In this document: in pieces, positions 21,291 through 33,050 of the stretch | How positions within the stretch are numbered: the first letter of the stretch is position 1 | Layout of the letters: each line of letters opens with the position of its first letter | Assembly: GCA_032716605.1 (NCBI GenBank) | Contig: CM064580.1 | Coordinates: 39,729,518-39,793,517 of the forward strand | DNA length: 64,000 nt | Reading direction: 5' to 3' | DNA from: Paralithodes platypus | Taxonomy: Eukaryota; Arthropoda; Malacostraca; Decapoda; Lithodidae | Program-made: the position numbers and the translations under genes | The notes under the pieces: model-generated | What the model saw: the letters and a program-made list of their open reading frames with translations, nothing else | Told to the model about the DNA's origin: nothing | The model's database searches: none

Positions 21291-22413
21291 TTCGTCTTTT
21301 TTCAGTCTTTGTTATCTTCTCCTCATCCTCCGATTCAAGTTCTGGCATAGGTTCCTCCTCCTCCTCCTTCCTCTTAGGGACCTCCTGCCTTGGCCTAGGA
21401 CTAGGGTTACCGATATTGTATTCAAATCTGGGTCTGCCATCTTCTGTAACTCTTATCACCTCGTTCCTTCGAATTATCCACCTTCCTCCCATCTGCCGTT
21501 TGGCTTTAAGTTCTACCACTAATTCCTTGTTTTTCAACCTTTCTTCCTTTGTTAGATCTGGTGATATTCCTATCTTCTTTGCTCCAGGTTCTTCCCTATT
21601 GCTAAGTCTTTTGGCATTACTGAGCATAGCCCACTTCATCCCCTCTTTCTCAAATGTTACCAACACTGGCCTAACCCTACCGTCAAATTTCTTTCCTAAC
21701 CTAATTACTTTCATCATTTTATATTCCTTCACTTCTAAATATTCCTTAAACAGCACATCACAGCTCTTTTTGTCATCAGTTTCCCTCTCCTTCCCATCTA
21801 ATTTTTCTGACTCAGATATGTTATACACCACTAAATTATTTCTACGCCGCTCTCCCTCTTGTTTTTCTTCTATTTTCTTCATGACCTTCTCTACAGTAGC
21901 TTCTACAACATCTTCCTTCTCATCCCACTTTTTCTCCATGTCCATCATCCTCCTTCCTAACATTACATTCTGTTCCTTTATCCTACTCATCTCCGTTCTC
22001 ATTTTATTATTTTCATCCTTTAGCCTATCCATCTCGGCTATCATGTCTTTCACCACCCTCTTACATCCGTCACAGAACCACGAACATTCTCCACTCCCAC
22101 TGTTAATCTCATCATACAACTTGTCACTTATTTTTGTGCACCCTAGATGATACCATACTTTACATTTTTCGCATTCCACAGCCTTATCAGAACCCTTGAC
22201 ATTGTTGTTACACTTGCCGCACGAATCTCGTCTGGTCATTCCTCCATTGTTGTTGTTGTCTCTCCTCGATGGCGTCCCGGTCCCCGCAGCGCCACCGCCG
22301 TTCTCGATGTCCTTGCAGTCGTTACATCTCTTATCTTTGTCAACTACAGCGAAATATCCGCAAGCCCCACACTTCTCGCGTTCGCTTGCTATTCTATTTG
22401 ATTTTCTTGTCAT
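21274..22413 (-). CDS. LINE ORF1 protein (PHD finger, coiled coil, RRM-like)
   Basis: An intact 379-codon frame. Residues about 15-35 hold two CxxC pairs (CGACGYF, CNDC). Residues about 60-120 form a PHD-type zinc finger: CGKCNNNV, CEKCKVWYHLGC, WFCDGC. A Glu/Lys-rich coiled coil follows (about 125-190). A segment from RRRNNLVVYNI through VIRLGKK, RPVLVTFEKE and GISPDLTKEER then resembles the RNA-binding RRM plus C-terminal domain of L1-type ORF1 proteins. The end is acidic and basic. Expected role: RNA binding and chaperoning in the LINE ribonucleoprotein, with the PHD finger possibly contacting histone tails (inference). It is a transposon gene, not a host gene, and lies just upstream of its ORF2. 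Confidence 0.8.
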   Translation of the reverse strand: MTRKSNRIASEREKCGACGYFAVVDKDKRCNDCKDIENGGGAAGTGTPSRRDNNNNGGMTRRDSCGKCNNNVKGSDKAVECEKCKVWYHLGCTKISDKLYDEINSGSGECSWFCDGCKRVVKDMIAEMDRLKDENNKMRTEMSRIKEQNVMLGRRMMDMEKKWDEKEDVVEATVEKVMKKIEEKQEGERRRNNLVVYNISESEKLDGKERETDDKKSCDVLFKEYLEVKEYKMMKVIRLGKKFDGRVRPVLVTFEKEGMKWAMLSNAKRLSNREEPGAKKIGISPDLTKEERLKNKELVVELKAKRQMGGRWIIRRNEVIRVTEDGRPRFEYNIGNPSPRPRQEVPKRKEEEEEPMPELESEDEEKITKTEKRRREVSI

Positions 22414-22544
22414 TATTTGTCTGTTTGGTCACTGTTTATGGATATTTTTTTTTATCAGAAAGTTTAGAGCACGTCACGCAACCCTCCGCCTTGTACTTCC
22501 TTGTCAAGTCCCTTTACAAGAAAATGTTGCTCAAACGCTGGATA

Positions 22545-22625
22545 CAGGACGTTTCGTCACCAACCCGTTTCGTCACCACCTCTTAGACCCGTTTCGTCAC
22601 CGCGATCTCGGACGTTTCGTCACCA
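22545..22625 (-). repeat. GTTTCGTCACC tandem motif at LINE 5' end
   Basis: Four copies of GTTTCGTCACC (plus strand) in 80 bp, joined by short non-repeated spacers. It sits at the expected 5' UTR of the LINE at 17750-22640, so it may be part of its internal promoter. Confidence 0.5.
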
Positions 22626-22810
22626 TAATTAGCCACTAGCATTTCAAGGCCAATGGATCTTGATTTAAGTATTTATGGTTATAATTTGTCATGAACAGTT
22701 AATGGTTGGTTGCTTAATTGTATTATGGGACGGTAGATAGGCCTATTTATCTGATATGGTTTTGTTAGATTCTGATATCGTTTGTCAGAATGTTGGTATA
22801 GTTATAGCCG

Positions 22811-23672
22811 GCCATACACTTGCATGCTCGGCCTGTCCGGCCAACATAAAGGGGCGGGGCATCGTCCGCCGGACGAGACACACACACACAGGCCCGGCAG
22901 GCCGCCTCACGAAAATTCACAGTATACGTCGGACCACCGTGTCGATAACATGAGTCAGTTGTCCGATAATGATCGGGGATGAAGCCGTTTGGGGGCGAGT
23001 TTTTAGGGTTTCCAGCGAAGATTGATAGAATAAACACAGATTGGGATAGAATTATGTATATTAGTAACATTAATTAACCCACCTATAGCCTACTATATGC
23101 TTTGTTAAGTCTTGTAACCATATATCCAATGTACTAGGTAGGTGGTAGGTAAGGATATTAGTTGATCTTGTAATTCCAATTGTAGGCTACTAGGTGATAG
23201 AAAAGGGTTAGTTTTGTATATGTTTTGGGTTCTTGTCTACCATAAACTAGGGTGGATTGTGTGGTGACAGGTACGAAGGGAGTAGGCCTGTATTAATTGA
23301 ACATATTAGCCTATTTGTTTTGGGTTTTTGTGTACCTATTATGTTGTGTGACATCATTGACATGCAGGTGAGAATGTTAATTGCATATAGATATAAACGA
23401 ATGTTCTGTAATCTATTTGTTATCCTCAATACATTTCAAACAACACGGCTGACAGCGATAGTCTGGCGAGGTAGGGGCGGACCGCGCCTGAACGCACCCA
23501 CACACACACAGGCGGCAGGCCGCAACGGACGGAATTTTCAAGCGCAAACTGATTTTCATCCGGCCGCTGCGACAGGCCTGGCCGGATGAAAAACACCCCC
23601 ATACACACAGAGGCCGCCTCTTGCCCCGCCCCATTTCGTTGGCCGGATAGGCTGGGCCTGCAAGTGTATGGC
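22811..23672. mobile_element. TIR DNA element, ~860 bp, no transposase
   Basis: Ends 22811-22861 and 23622-23672 are ~51-bp imperfect inverted repeats starting GCCATACACTTGCA and ending GGGGCGGGGCA. A second inverted pair just inside carries (CA)n-AGGC and GGCAGGCCGC blocks. The ~500-bp centre is AT-rich with no ORF. No clear target duplication was found, so the superfamily is open. Confidence 0.6.
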
Positions 23673-23679
23673 CATCGAT

Positions 23680-24130
23680 AGTGTCGTGGACATTTAAATA
23701 CATTGCTGGGACATCTATACTGTTGGTTGCTGTAGCCTATCTGTTCAGGAGCAATTTATAGCGAGGCCTTTCTAAGGGTTAAGTGCCCCATTAGCAGAGC
23801 CCTTACATGCCTAAGTGCCGCCCCAGGGCAAAGTTCTCAGTGACGCCCCCCCCCCCCCCCCATCACCACTTCCCACCTCCACTGCTTACTGCCTATGACC
23901 CTAATTTGGGCAACGTGATTATAGGATACCGGTATACATAATAAACATGCATTTGTTGTGTGTGACGTATAATTAAGTGAACATTAAAGATTAAACATTA
24001 TTTTTTCATAAATAATAGACAAAAGCATTCCTCAGACTGCAATGTGGTTGTGTTAGTATTTTCTTAACAATATTGATTTCAAAATAAAACAATTGCCATA
24101 AGAATGATAAGATTGATCATATGGTTTAGT
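23680..24130. other. Flank of a hAT remnant
   Basis: CAGAGCCCTTACATGCCTAA followed by GTGCCGCCCCAGGG and poly-C (about 23797-23862) looks like one end of a hAT-type element whose other side may be GGCGGCAAGTCCAGG...TGCCGCCCCCGGG at 26245-26300. The pairing is uncertain. Confidence 0.35.
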
Positions 24131-24133
24131 ATA

Positions 24134-24968
24134 TTACATTAGCAATTTTCTTGCTTTGCTTCGGGCAAATTCATGAATTATATCATCAAAGCTCATATCC
24201 ATCAGAGTGTCAGATTCAATGCTGAGGAGTGCGAGATTTGACAGTCTATCCTGGCCCATGGAACTCCTCAGATATGTCTTAATGAGCTTCAGTTTGCTGA
24301 AAGACCTTTCACAAGAGGCAACTGATATCCCCACAGTCAGTAAAAGTCTCAGTGCAACACGAAGGTTAGCGAATCCTTCACCATATTTCTCAATGAAAGC
24401 AAGGAGTTCTGGAGCTGTTTCTGGAATTCTCTTCTTCACTAGGAACTTTAAATCTTGCACTTCTTGACAGAGCTCTGAAGCTGATATGTCTTCATCATAT
24501 TTTGGGGCCATGTCCTTGCAAACTGCATCAATTTCTTGTTAATTTTTACAAAATAACTCTTTAGGGCGCAGAACTCCCAAAACGGCCATCTATCTCCTGA
24601 AGTCGAGCACTTCTTGACTGCACTTCTTCAACAAGTCGATCAACTGCTACAAGACGTTTTCGCTTCATGTCAAGCTGAGGGGTGAGTGGTTCATCCCTGG
24701 CCAATTCTCCAGACATACACTTTTTTCGGCGCACTCGTTTAATTTTGATTTCTACCTCCCACTTGTTGCACAGTTCTATGCTTTTGGTGACTGCTCGGGC
24801 ACTGATATCCCGGTTCTCTTGTAACCATGTGGCTAATGCTTCAAGGTCTTCATGAGCATCCTTAAAAGTCATCTCAGGACACTGGAGGCGTTTTTTAACA
24901 ATATCCACCTTTCTCAAAACTGGGGTCCAGAATGAAAGAAATGCCAAGAATTCAAAGCTGAGATACAA
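24134..24968 (-). pseudogene. hAT-family transposase remnant (C-terminal half)
   Basis: Two minus-strand pieces in different frames. The upstream piece (24968-24561) includes FLSFWTPVLRKVDIVKKRLQ and a basic KRVRRKKC segment. The downstream piece (24511-24134) has TVGISVASCERSFSKLKLIK, then YLRSSMGQDRLSNLALLSIE. The latter is the hAT dimerisation domain, conserved in hAT transposases and ZMYM1-like domesticated proteins. The frame breaks at about 24540. The N-terminal zinc finger and the catalytic Asp region are missing, so it is dead. Confidence 0.75.
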
Positions 24969-24969
24969 C

Positions 24970-26220
24970 TGAGGTTACAGATTCCCTTTCCGAAATCTAA
25001 TTTGCTTATTGCCCTTTAGGTGAAGTTTTGTTGCAGTTTCATGTGATTAGGGAACTACAATCTTATTGAACGAATCTTTTAAATAGTTTTATTAAACCAA
25101 TTCGATATATATCCTATTAAGCTATAGGCCTATTAAATTACGGTACACAAATAATAATATATATAATCATATATAAATGCATATTGCATTTTATTCGATT
25201 AGTAGGCCTAGGCCTAGCTGCTTCAATACGATGTGCTTGGTATATAGCCTATAGGCCTACATATAGGCTAATCTTGCATAGAACTGAGAAACAAAGTAGG
25301 CCTATTGTACTTTAAAAATGTAGGCTATGTATGTATGGACCTGAGTACTGTACATACTTTTAAAAATAATCTAGTATAACTGAATAGCCCATCAGCCAGC
25401 TAGGCCTATGCCATGCACTTTAAAAAGTAATGTTTTATATGCATCACAAATATTATTGGAAGCTAGAAAACGATTGTAGGCTAACGCAATAATTGTTTGA
25501 GCTGTCAAATTCGTATCAACATTTAATTAAGACATGATTAATTAGTAGGCTAGGCCTATTGTGATCTTTCTTAAAGACAAATCATTGGATCGAAGTAGGC
25601 TACAGTCTTTTACTAGCTAATAATTAACGTTTCTTTGCAAAATAATTAATATATTTCTTATACTCGTAATCTGAATGTAAATAAGAATCGATACTAATAC
25701 GTTACTGCCCATATAATTCCTTGGGCCACAATAATTGTTCAAACTCGAATTCCTTTTGTTGTAAATAAGATGGGGAACCATCAATACTTTGTCTATTAGC
25801 CTAAAGAGAGTAATACCATGTGGCATGAGTACACATTGAATACCGAACATCTATGTGACTTCATCTATCGGCATTATCAAAGATTCGTCAAAAAATATCT
25901 TAAAAGAGTAGAAAAAACTATATTTACCTAAGCAGCAGCTCTGCTGTTTTCGGCAGTGCGCCAAAACCACGAATCAGCTGAGCTTGAGTAAACAAATTAA
26001 AAAGAAAACGTAGATATTTTGAGTCAAACTTAATAAAAAAAAAAATTCATGTAGACATTTTAGCTATTGGCTTGCGAAATAATTAAACAGATTTTAAAAT
26101 TTGTATTTAATGTTACTATAGCAGAAAGGATAAGGGAAAATATTTAATTTTTGTTGATTTTAAAGCAAAAATCGTCGATTACGGTAAAATATTCAGGGCT
26201 TCTTTGAGCTTTTTTTTTTA
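24970..26220. other. AT-rich intergenic DNA
   Basis: No exon, tRNA or clear element. Rich in TAGGCCTA/AGGCCTAG words, a local compositional feature also seen at 54090-54470 and 56380-56430. Confidence 0.4.
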
Positions 26221-26559
26221 TTATTGTTGTTTTGTCAGCCTTGTGGGCGGCAAGTCCAGGCTAGAATTGCCGTCCCCCTAAAAGTGCCGCCCCCGGGCAT
26301 ATGCCACACAAGACCTTCAAATTCTTCCTTCAGGCAAGCGCTACAGGCATGCTGTCCCCCCTTCTCTCGCCCCGCGCCCCCCTCCCTTACGCTTCCACGC
26401 TCAGCACACAACTGACAACACCAACCAATCACAGCCACCCACAGCCAACAACCAACCACCGATAAGATTTAGTGCCCGTCTCGCGAATAGACTGCCTTCC
26501 ACCAATGAACAGCCACCACACACCCAGTAGCTCCGCCCACCTCCCTCTACTTGATCCTC

Positions 26560-26788
26560 GAATTTTGTATAAATATGATGCTTTGTCCCTATTCTAATCA
26601 TTACCTCTCCATTCCCTGAAGATGCAAGATGTTTACTTGTGAAACGTTGGATCCACCATGAATTTTGCTAACCTTTTGTACCTCATCTCTGAACCCCAGA
26701 GGAAAATTGTTAGAACTATTGAAAGCTGTAACAATTAAATCCTGAATGCTGAAACTGCTATTGCTTTTAACCTCATCTGTTTAAAAGA

Positions 26789-26800
<12 letters not shown>
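26560..26800 (+). mobile_element. Retroelement 5'-like segment, copy 1 (possibly Penelope-like)
   Basis: A TATA-like GTATAAATA (about 26567), then CTGAAGATGC, then CTTGTGAAACGTTGG. An ATG follows (26658), opening MNFANLLYLIS, QRKIVR and, past a stop, [15 protein letters not shown]. It is parallel to 47950-48170 (MNFAHLLHLLP, QRKLIRDLETLNNKI, AEIAISFNLVCIKEN). CTGAAGA...GTGAAACG blocks are common in Penelope-like elements, but no RT or GIY-YIG domain is present. It ends in (TA)n. Confidence 0.4.
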
Positions 26801-26869
<69 letters not shown>

Positions 26870-26880
26870 GGTATATATAT

Positions 26881-27330
26881 ATTTTCCCCAATGGAAGGAA
26901 TAACATAACTTGTATTTTCATATATATTGTAATTATCTTCTTTGTATCAAGAATGTGCAACACTTATGTTATTTTTGTATAGTTAATGCTCATTTTATGT
27001 ATACGGTTGTCTTTGTTTTACATGAAATTGGGGAAAAGAATATATTCACAATAGATGAGTGTCTCATGAAATAGCAATGCTGAGTCGATCACGGGTGGAA
27101 AGGGTGAGGTGTGAAACCTGTAGGATTAGGTGGGACAATGGGAGTCATTAGGATACCTGGGGGGTTGGGGGAGAGGGAGGCCTATCAGCGCCATATATAT
27201 ATATATATAGTGGTGACCTTTGAACTAGCCAAGGAATGTCACACCAACACTCAGGGGAATGTCCATGGGAAATGGTATTGGGAATTTCAAATCTATTGGA
27301 AGGAATATTTCGGAAATTTGCTGAAGTTTT
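26881..27330. other. Intron DNA, no gene
   Basis: No recognisable exon or element apart from a short (TA)n at 27193-27210. Confidence 0.35.
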
Positions 27331-27334
27331 ACTC

Positions 27335-27516
27335 CACAAAATTAAAAGAAGTAAATTAAATGTAGTGGAGTAAAAGTATAAGTACTTCTTATAAATAATA
27401 CTCAACTTAGAGTAAAAGTATTGGGCAAAAAATCTACTTTTTAAAAAGTAGATACTGAGAAAATTTACTTAAGTACTTTACTTGAGTAAATGTACTTCGT
27501 TACCTTTACACCCCTG
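27335..27516 (-). mobile_element. hAT element terminal fragment
   Basis: Minus strand reads CAGGGGTGTAAAGGTAACGA then AGTACATTTACT, continuing with AGTACTT/TACTTTTACTC words. This is a well-known hAT-type end sequence. It truncates the 3' end of the LINE at 27517. The opposite end was not found. Confidence 0.55.
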
Positions 27517-30500
27517 CGTAAGATAAGTGGGTTACTAGATTTGCTGATCGATGATAGGTGAAAGCAAAATGCAGGACGAAGCAGGCACCAAGGTGGCACA
27601 AAACATCCATCCTCTGAAGTATTCGGGAACTGTACATTGTAGATGGAAAAGAGACTCTGGGCCACAATGGGAAAAGATGGTGACAGACACGCAAGTGGAT
27701 CGTCAGAATGGAAATACTTAATTATAGTAGTTGATGACGATAAGCGGATGGCTGAGCGCATAACTAATTGACGATGATAGTGGAGGGGCATCTCACCAGC
27801 CTCAGCTAGTAAACTACTAATGCGGGAAGATCTAAACGCACCAGAGCTAAGTCGAATTCCTAGGTGGTGGATGGAGTCGAGTCTTTGCAAAACCTTGGGG
27901 GAAGCAGTACCGTAGATCAGACAACCATAGTCAAGCACCGATAGGATAATGGCTTTGTAGAGGAGAACCAAGGTAGGCCGATTCGCCCCCCACTGGATCC
28001 GAGCGATAGTCTTGATGATGTTCATGCACTGGAGACAACGAGCTTTTAGACTGTTGATATGATCAATCCTATTTAGGTCAGAGTCAAAGGTCATTCCCAA
28101 AAACTTAACGCTGTCGAAGAAGGGGATGCGTAAACTCCCCATTCGTAGGTCAAAGAACTGACCACGTAAGTGACGTTTATCGCGATAAAAGACCATGGCT
28201 TTATCTTTTCAATGGAAATCTGGAATCCAGCCTTGGATGCCCACTCATGAATGTTGGTCAAAGTGGTTAAGTCGACATAAAATGTGGGATAAGGTGGGGG
28301 GAGGTGTAGTAAATTGCAAAGTAATCGACAAAAAGACTGTGAGAGACTCCCGCAAAAAGGCATTTGGAAATCTCATTTATAGCAATTATGAAAAGCGTAC
28401 CACTGAGGACACAGCCCTGAGGAATACCAGAAAGGAGAGGCATGCAGCGCGATAGCTGGCCACCTACCTTGACCTGAAAGGTACGATCGGACAGTAAAGC
28501 CTTTAGAAATATAGGTAGGGGGCCTCGCATGCCAGAGTCATGCAATATCTTGAGTATTCCGCATGAGCTCCTCCCCATAATGGCGAGTGAGCATTGAAGT
28601 CCCCAAGAATCAGAAAAGGATGGATCAATTGATCAGTGATACACGATAAGTCATGGGTGGAATAGTGGCAAGACGGTTGATTATACGAAGAGCACACCGT
28701 GAGGTGTGACAATTTGGGTAGTAATATGACAACAGCAACAGTTTGGAAGGGGGACGGATCTAAAGTCAGAATGGAGGACGTATGATCGTTTCGGACTAGG
28801 ATAGCCGTGTCCAAGTGCCCCTCAATAGAGGGGGAACAAGCGGCCTTGCGATATCCTTTTGGGGGGACAAGAAACGAGCCAATGTGTTGTAAGCAAATGC
28901 ATACTGGCATGTGCATCTTTAACAAGCGCTGCAGTTCACCAGAATGCAAACGTGCTTTGTATCCGTTCATGTTCCAGTGTATAATATCACAGGTCATTGG
29001 TAGGAGTAATGTATATCAGGTGATTGTGATTCTGATTTCTGAGAAGGGAAGTAGGTGAGGAAATAAGAGATTGAGGCGTAGAAGATGACGATCCAGGAAC
29101 CGGCTGAGCCTGATTACTGAGGGGCGGGTGTAAAGGAACCCCTGGATCGCTGGGAGGGATGGTAATGGAAGGTAAATCGGCAACAAGGTGGTCAAGCTGA
29201 GATTGTAGTTGAGCAATAAAATCAGGTGTCTCAAGGTTTAAGCGTAAATGCTCAACGCAGACACAGTGTGGTCCATGTTGAGATAGGGGCAACGACGGAC
29301 TGTGCCGCAGAGAGATGAAGGAACGCACTCGGGAGGTGATGTCGTGTTCTGTTGAGGTCAACGAATCCCTAATGTAAGGTAGGAAACATGACGAACAACC
29401 GCAGTGTGGGTCATGGGAGGAAGTGTTTTGTGAATAGGTATCGTCATTGCGGTCGATTAGAGCAGGGAATTCTTGAGTGCTTTGGGGAGTACCGTCAACA
29501 TCAGACATGTCAATCTGATTATTAGAATTTTCAGCATCTAATCGCGGATCCAGAGATTTCCGACCAACTACCACTGTGGTGGTGCCTACCACCAACTGTG
29601 GAGGGTCGTCACCCTGGTGCAAACTAGAAGGCTTGGCCAGTTTGGTCGTCACTGGGAAATTCGTGGGTGAAGAGGCAGAGTCAAGCGACCTCTTGCGGCA
29701 GACAGGCTCATCATGTAGTTGGACTTGTGAACTGGAGATGTGGTACGTGACCAGGCCAGTATCCACGAGACCATGTTGTCGCTTAAAACGCTCCCATCAA
29801 AGCATCAGGAGAAAGGGTAGAACGCTGGAGATGGTCGATACACACGCACCCAAGTTTGTGTGAGGAAAGCAGGACCTTTGATGATGCCGTCCGACCAAAG
29901 AAGATCTCTGGATCTTTTGTCAAAGGGCATGTTGGAGAAGAGATATGATTGAGGAAGAACCGTTTACCACAATCATTACACCCACATGAACTGTCATGAT
30001 CAGGTAGGGACCAGGGGTCTGGAGGTGGGGCAAAGCCGTCAAAAGCAGCAACCGCCTGCTCAACATCGTCAGGACTATCATTGGTGGGAAAAATAGGGCT
30101 CGCGATAGTGGATTTCGTGGCACCCCGGGGTGCGCGAGCTTCATGGGGTAACGTCTTATGCAACTGGGACTGAACCGCAAGGGAGGGGCGTAACCTAGAT
30201 TTTGAAACGGAGGTCACCAGTGTCTGGGAGGAAGGTCGAGATCGGGGATCAGTACCACGACGAGGTGGGCGCTGAGGTAGAGGAGGCTTGGTCTTGGCAG
30301 TAGAATCAAGGCCCGCACGCACACAGCCTGTCGAGGCAAATTTAGGTATATTAGACCGGGTGGAAGACCGACCAGGTACATGACACGACTGTGAGGCAGG
30401 TGGAGATCCAGGTTTACCAAGAGAAACATCAGGGAGAGGATCCGTGGTCACAACCTCCGTCGCAAGAGCCACGAATGAATTGTGTGTAGAGATCGGAGAA

Positions 30501-32353
30501 GTAATCAGGGCAGGTGTCGCGTCGTTGGTGGAGTATGTGGTCGATGCTCGACGAGTAGATGGTGATGGGATAGTCGAGCGAACCGGAGTACGTGTAATGG
30601 CAGGGGAGGGTGATGGATCAGATGAACGTGCCACAGTGGCATACCTGCGCTTGGGTGCCGTCCCAGACTCTCGCACTAGGCGCGCAACAGCCCGGTAAGG
30701 AATGCCTTTCTTCGATTGTAGATGAAGGACTTCCTTCGCAAACACGTAATGAGAACATTGTTTATCGGAGGTGATGTGATGTTCACCACAATTCGCACAT
30801 GTTGGAGTAACAGAGGGGCAAGGGAAAGATGATTACCATCCCCCGTCTCCTCTCCACAGTGGAGGCAGCGCATTCCAGAGCGACAATAGGCTATTTGTCC
30901 GGATGACCAAATTTCCAGCAGATAAGGCACTGACGAGGCCGACATACAAACGGTCACACACGTAGCAACTCAGCACCTAAAGTGATGGTGATCAAAGTAG
31001 AGTTTAGCAATGCGAAGAGGTGGACGATCGCGGTCAACATCTTTCTTGGATGACACAGTGTATGTCTCGACTTTTTGTACAGCCGGATAATCAAACTGCA
31101 ATGCACGACACAGGCGAGGGACTGCATCCTTGAAGTCATACTTCTTAACAAGGACGCTGAGGGGGACGACGACTGTACCAATGCAATGGTTTAAAGTCTC
31201 CTCCGGGTGACCTAATAAGGAGTCACTGGGAGTGTCTAGGAGGGACAATATAGTGGAAGATTGTTCCTCGGAATGAACCTCCAGTATGCGGGAGGTCTCT
31301 GAGTGGTGGAGCATTGTAACATGACCCACTTTTTGGCAAAGATATATTTGAAGGTCAATGTCATCATGAGGGCAGTTTTCAACTTTGAAATACTTCGGCC
31401 ATCTCGGTGGCTCAAACACTGTGCTCAGTACCGCAGGAGGGGTGCGTAGTGGGCATTTTGAACGGCGAAGAGAAGATTTGGCATCAAAAGGTAAGAGTGT
31501 CATAATTGATGATGGAGTCACCGTAGTACCGGGAAACGACACCGCCGGTGAGGGCCGAGTGAACAAAGCGGTGGGTTGAGAAACGTGTGACGAGTCGCGG
31601 GCAACTCCGTTAGGTGGAAGTGGGGCGTCATGATCGGTAGGTATAGGCTGTTATGAATGAACCACAACCGACCCAGTGGGAAGGTTTGGTGCGATGGTGC
31701 TGGAGGAGTCCGAGGCGTGCTCTCGAACAGAGACGCCAGAATGGGAAGTGGGTGGAGGAGGGTTAGAAACAGTAGTCAAGGTTTTGCCCGAGATGTTAAC
31801 CAAAGGGGCAAGAACTGAGTCAGTGGCTAGTGAGGGAGCGATATTATAGGAGGTAGACGTGCCAAGAGAACTGGACACGACTAGGCTCGGTACTGTATTT
31901 GGAGCAGAGGTCGGTTGGTTGTCCAAGGACGGTGCAGGTGTCGGTAAAGTACCCGGGATAGAGGCAGGTAAAGAGCTACCACCATAATATCCATTTCCGC
32001 GCCAGCGCCGGTGATCGAAAATCCAGAGGGAGTCTCCATAAGACGAAGGTATTACGATTCATACGGGATAAGCTCCACACCCACCATGGAGCCAAGAATT
32101 AGAGGACTTGGTATATGCCCTAGGAGTCAAACCCAGATATACACCTCGACCCCCTGTGCCTCATGGACGGTCAACTCATCAGTTTCGGGTCAAGCACAGA
32201 GGGCGAGGTTTGACGGTAAAAGTTTCCCCTCGTGCGGGCACGTCAGGTACTTCAGTTCTACGGGTGGAGGGAACGCCGTCCACATCCACCCTCCATCGAA
32301 GTATATAGAGTAGTCTAGCCGTCAACGATAGAAGAAGGGGAAGCAAAGAAAAA
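27517..32353 (-). pseudogene. Decayed I/jockey-type LINE
   Basis: Minus-strand pieces in order. A gag-like ORF1 region (31926-28987) in several frames contains CCHC zinc knuckles: CLHCGEE and CANCGEHHITSDKQC, near 30870-30770. An endonuclease N-terminus follows at 28997-28503 (DIIHWNMNGYKARL, then LILGDFNAHSPLWGG). Next come RT fragments at 28578-28091 (SGIPQGCVLSGTLFIIAINE; the YADD box has become FVDYFA). An RT C-terminal part lies at 28196-27465 (VKFLGMTFDSDLN, YKAIILSVLDYGC). The endonuclease frame runs straight into a late RT block near 28560, so several hundred codons have been deleted. Not functional. Confidence 0.7.
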
Positions 32354-32362
32354 GACAAAGGT

Positions 32363-32820
32363 CTATCTATATGCTCAGGCCCAATCCCCATTTTTCCTAT
32401 TTTTATTTTTATTTTCTATTTTATTCCATTTTTTTTTCATTTTTTCTTGGAGGTGGTAGACTCAAGACAGAGCAAGAACGGGGAAAACACAAAAACAACA
32501 TAAAACAACGAACAAACACAGATAAAAACACAAATTCACACACATCTATGTCATCCAGGAGAAGACCCAGAGACCAGGGTCACCAAGGTCGCTCCAGCAC
32601 TCCCCCGGCACCTCGACCACTCGGAGAGGTTCCGATCTCGGCAGGCAGACATGCAGCGGAGCCGAAGCCACTTTCTGGTGCAGATAGCCTCCTCTGTGGT
32701 GGAGGGGTGAGAATTTTCCACCACCGTTTTCTCCTGCGAGACATAGAAGTCGGCTAAAGGGGATGGGGGTGGGGGGCCTTGTATCCTTCTCTCCTTAAAT
32801 AAATCTACCAAAAAAACAAG
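32363..32820 (-). mobile_element. RTE-like LINE 3' fragment with target duplication
   Basis: A 458-bp insertion flanked by GACAAAGGT (32354-32362 and 32821-32829). It starts with CTATCTATATGCTCAGGCCC, has an extra T-rich stretch (32393-32445), and continues through GGAGAAGACCCAGAGACCAG and GGTTCCGATCTCGGCAGGCA. It matches the 3' part of the LINE at 54878-55775. Confidence 0.8.
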
Positions 32821-32829
32821 GACAAAGGT

Positions 32830-33050
32830 AGAGGGAAAAAAAAAAAAAAAAAAAAAAAAAAAAGTGGTACCTCACAGGCCTCTGTAAACCAACGAGGAGG
32901 GAGGTCTTGGCCCACAAGGTCGGTGGAGCCCCAATCCTAAGAAGGTCTGTGCCCCCCCCCCCCCCCCAGGAACAGAGACCACCGGTCACGCTTCAAGCCC
33001 CGCCACCGAGACAAGGTGGTTCCCTAACAGCGGGGCGAACATCTGGTACC
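32830..33050. other. Poly(A) plus GC-rich block
   Basis: Poly(A) at 32837-32863, then GGTGGAGCCCCAATCC and a poly-C run (32951-32968). It may be the remaining 5' UTR of the LINE at 27517-32353; not certain. Confidence 0.3.

Larger units (their letters stand above)
17750..22640 (-). mobile_element. Nearly full-length APE-type LINE
   Basis: Two-ORF non-LTR retrotransposon of about 4.9 kb. The 5' end carries four copies of GGTGACGAAACG-like sequence (22545-22625). ORF1 (22413-21274) is intact; ORF2 (about 21290-17889) is broken by several frameshifts. The 3' UTR has TTCTTCTCTCTTCAGTCTTG-type pyrimidine repeats (plus-strand reading, 17815-17910). Its A/T-rich, Lys/Glu-rich codon use differs from the host exons. 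Confidence 0.8.

Noticed and set aside
26224..26601. GC-rich block 26235-26560 as a host exon
   Set aside because: No splice-bounded frame with recognisable protein; GGCGGCA-type sequence looks like the far end of a hAT remnant.
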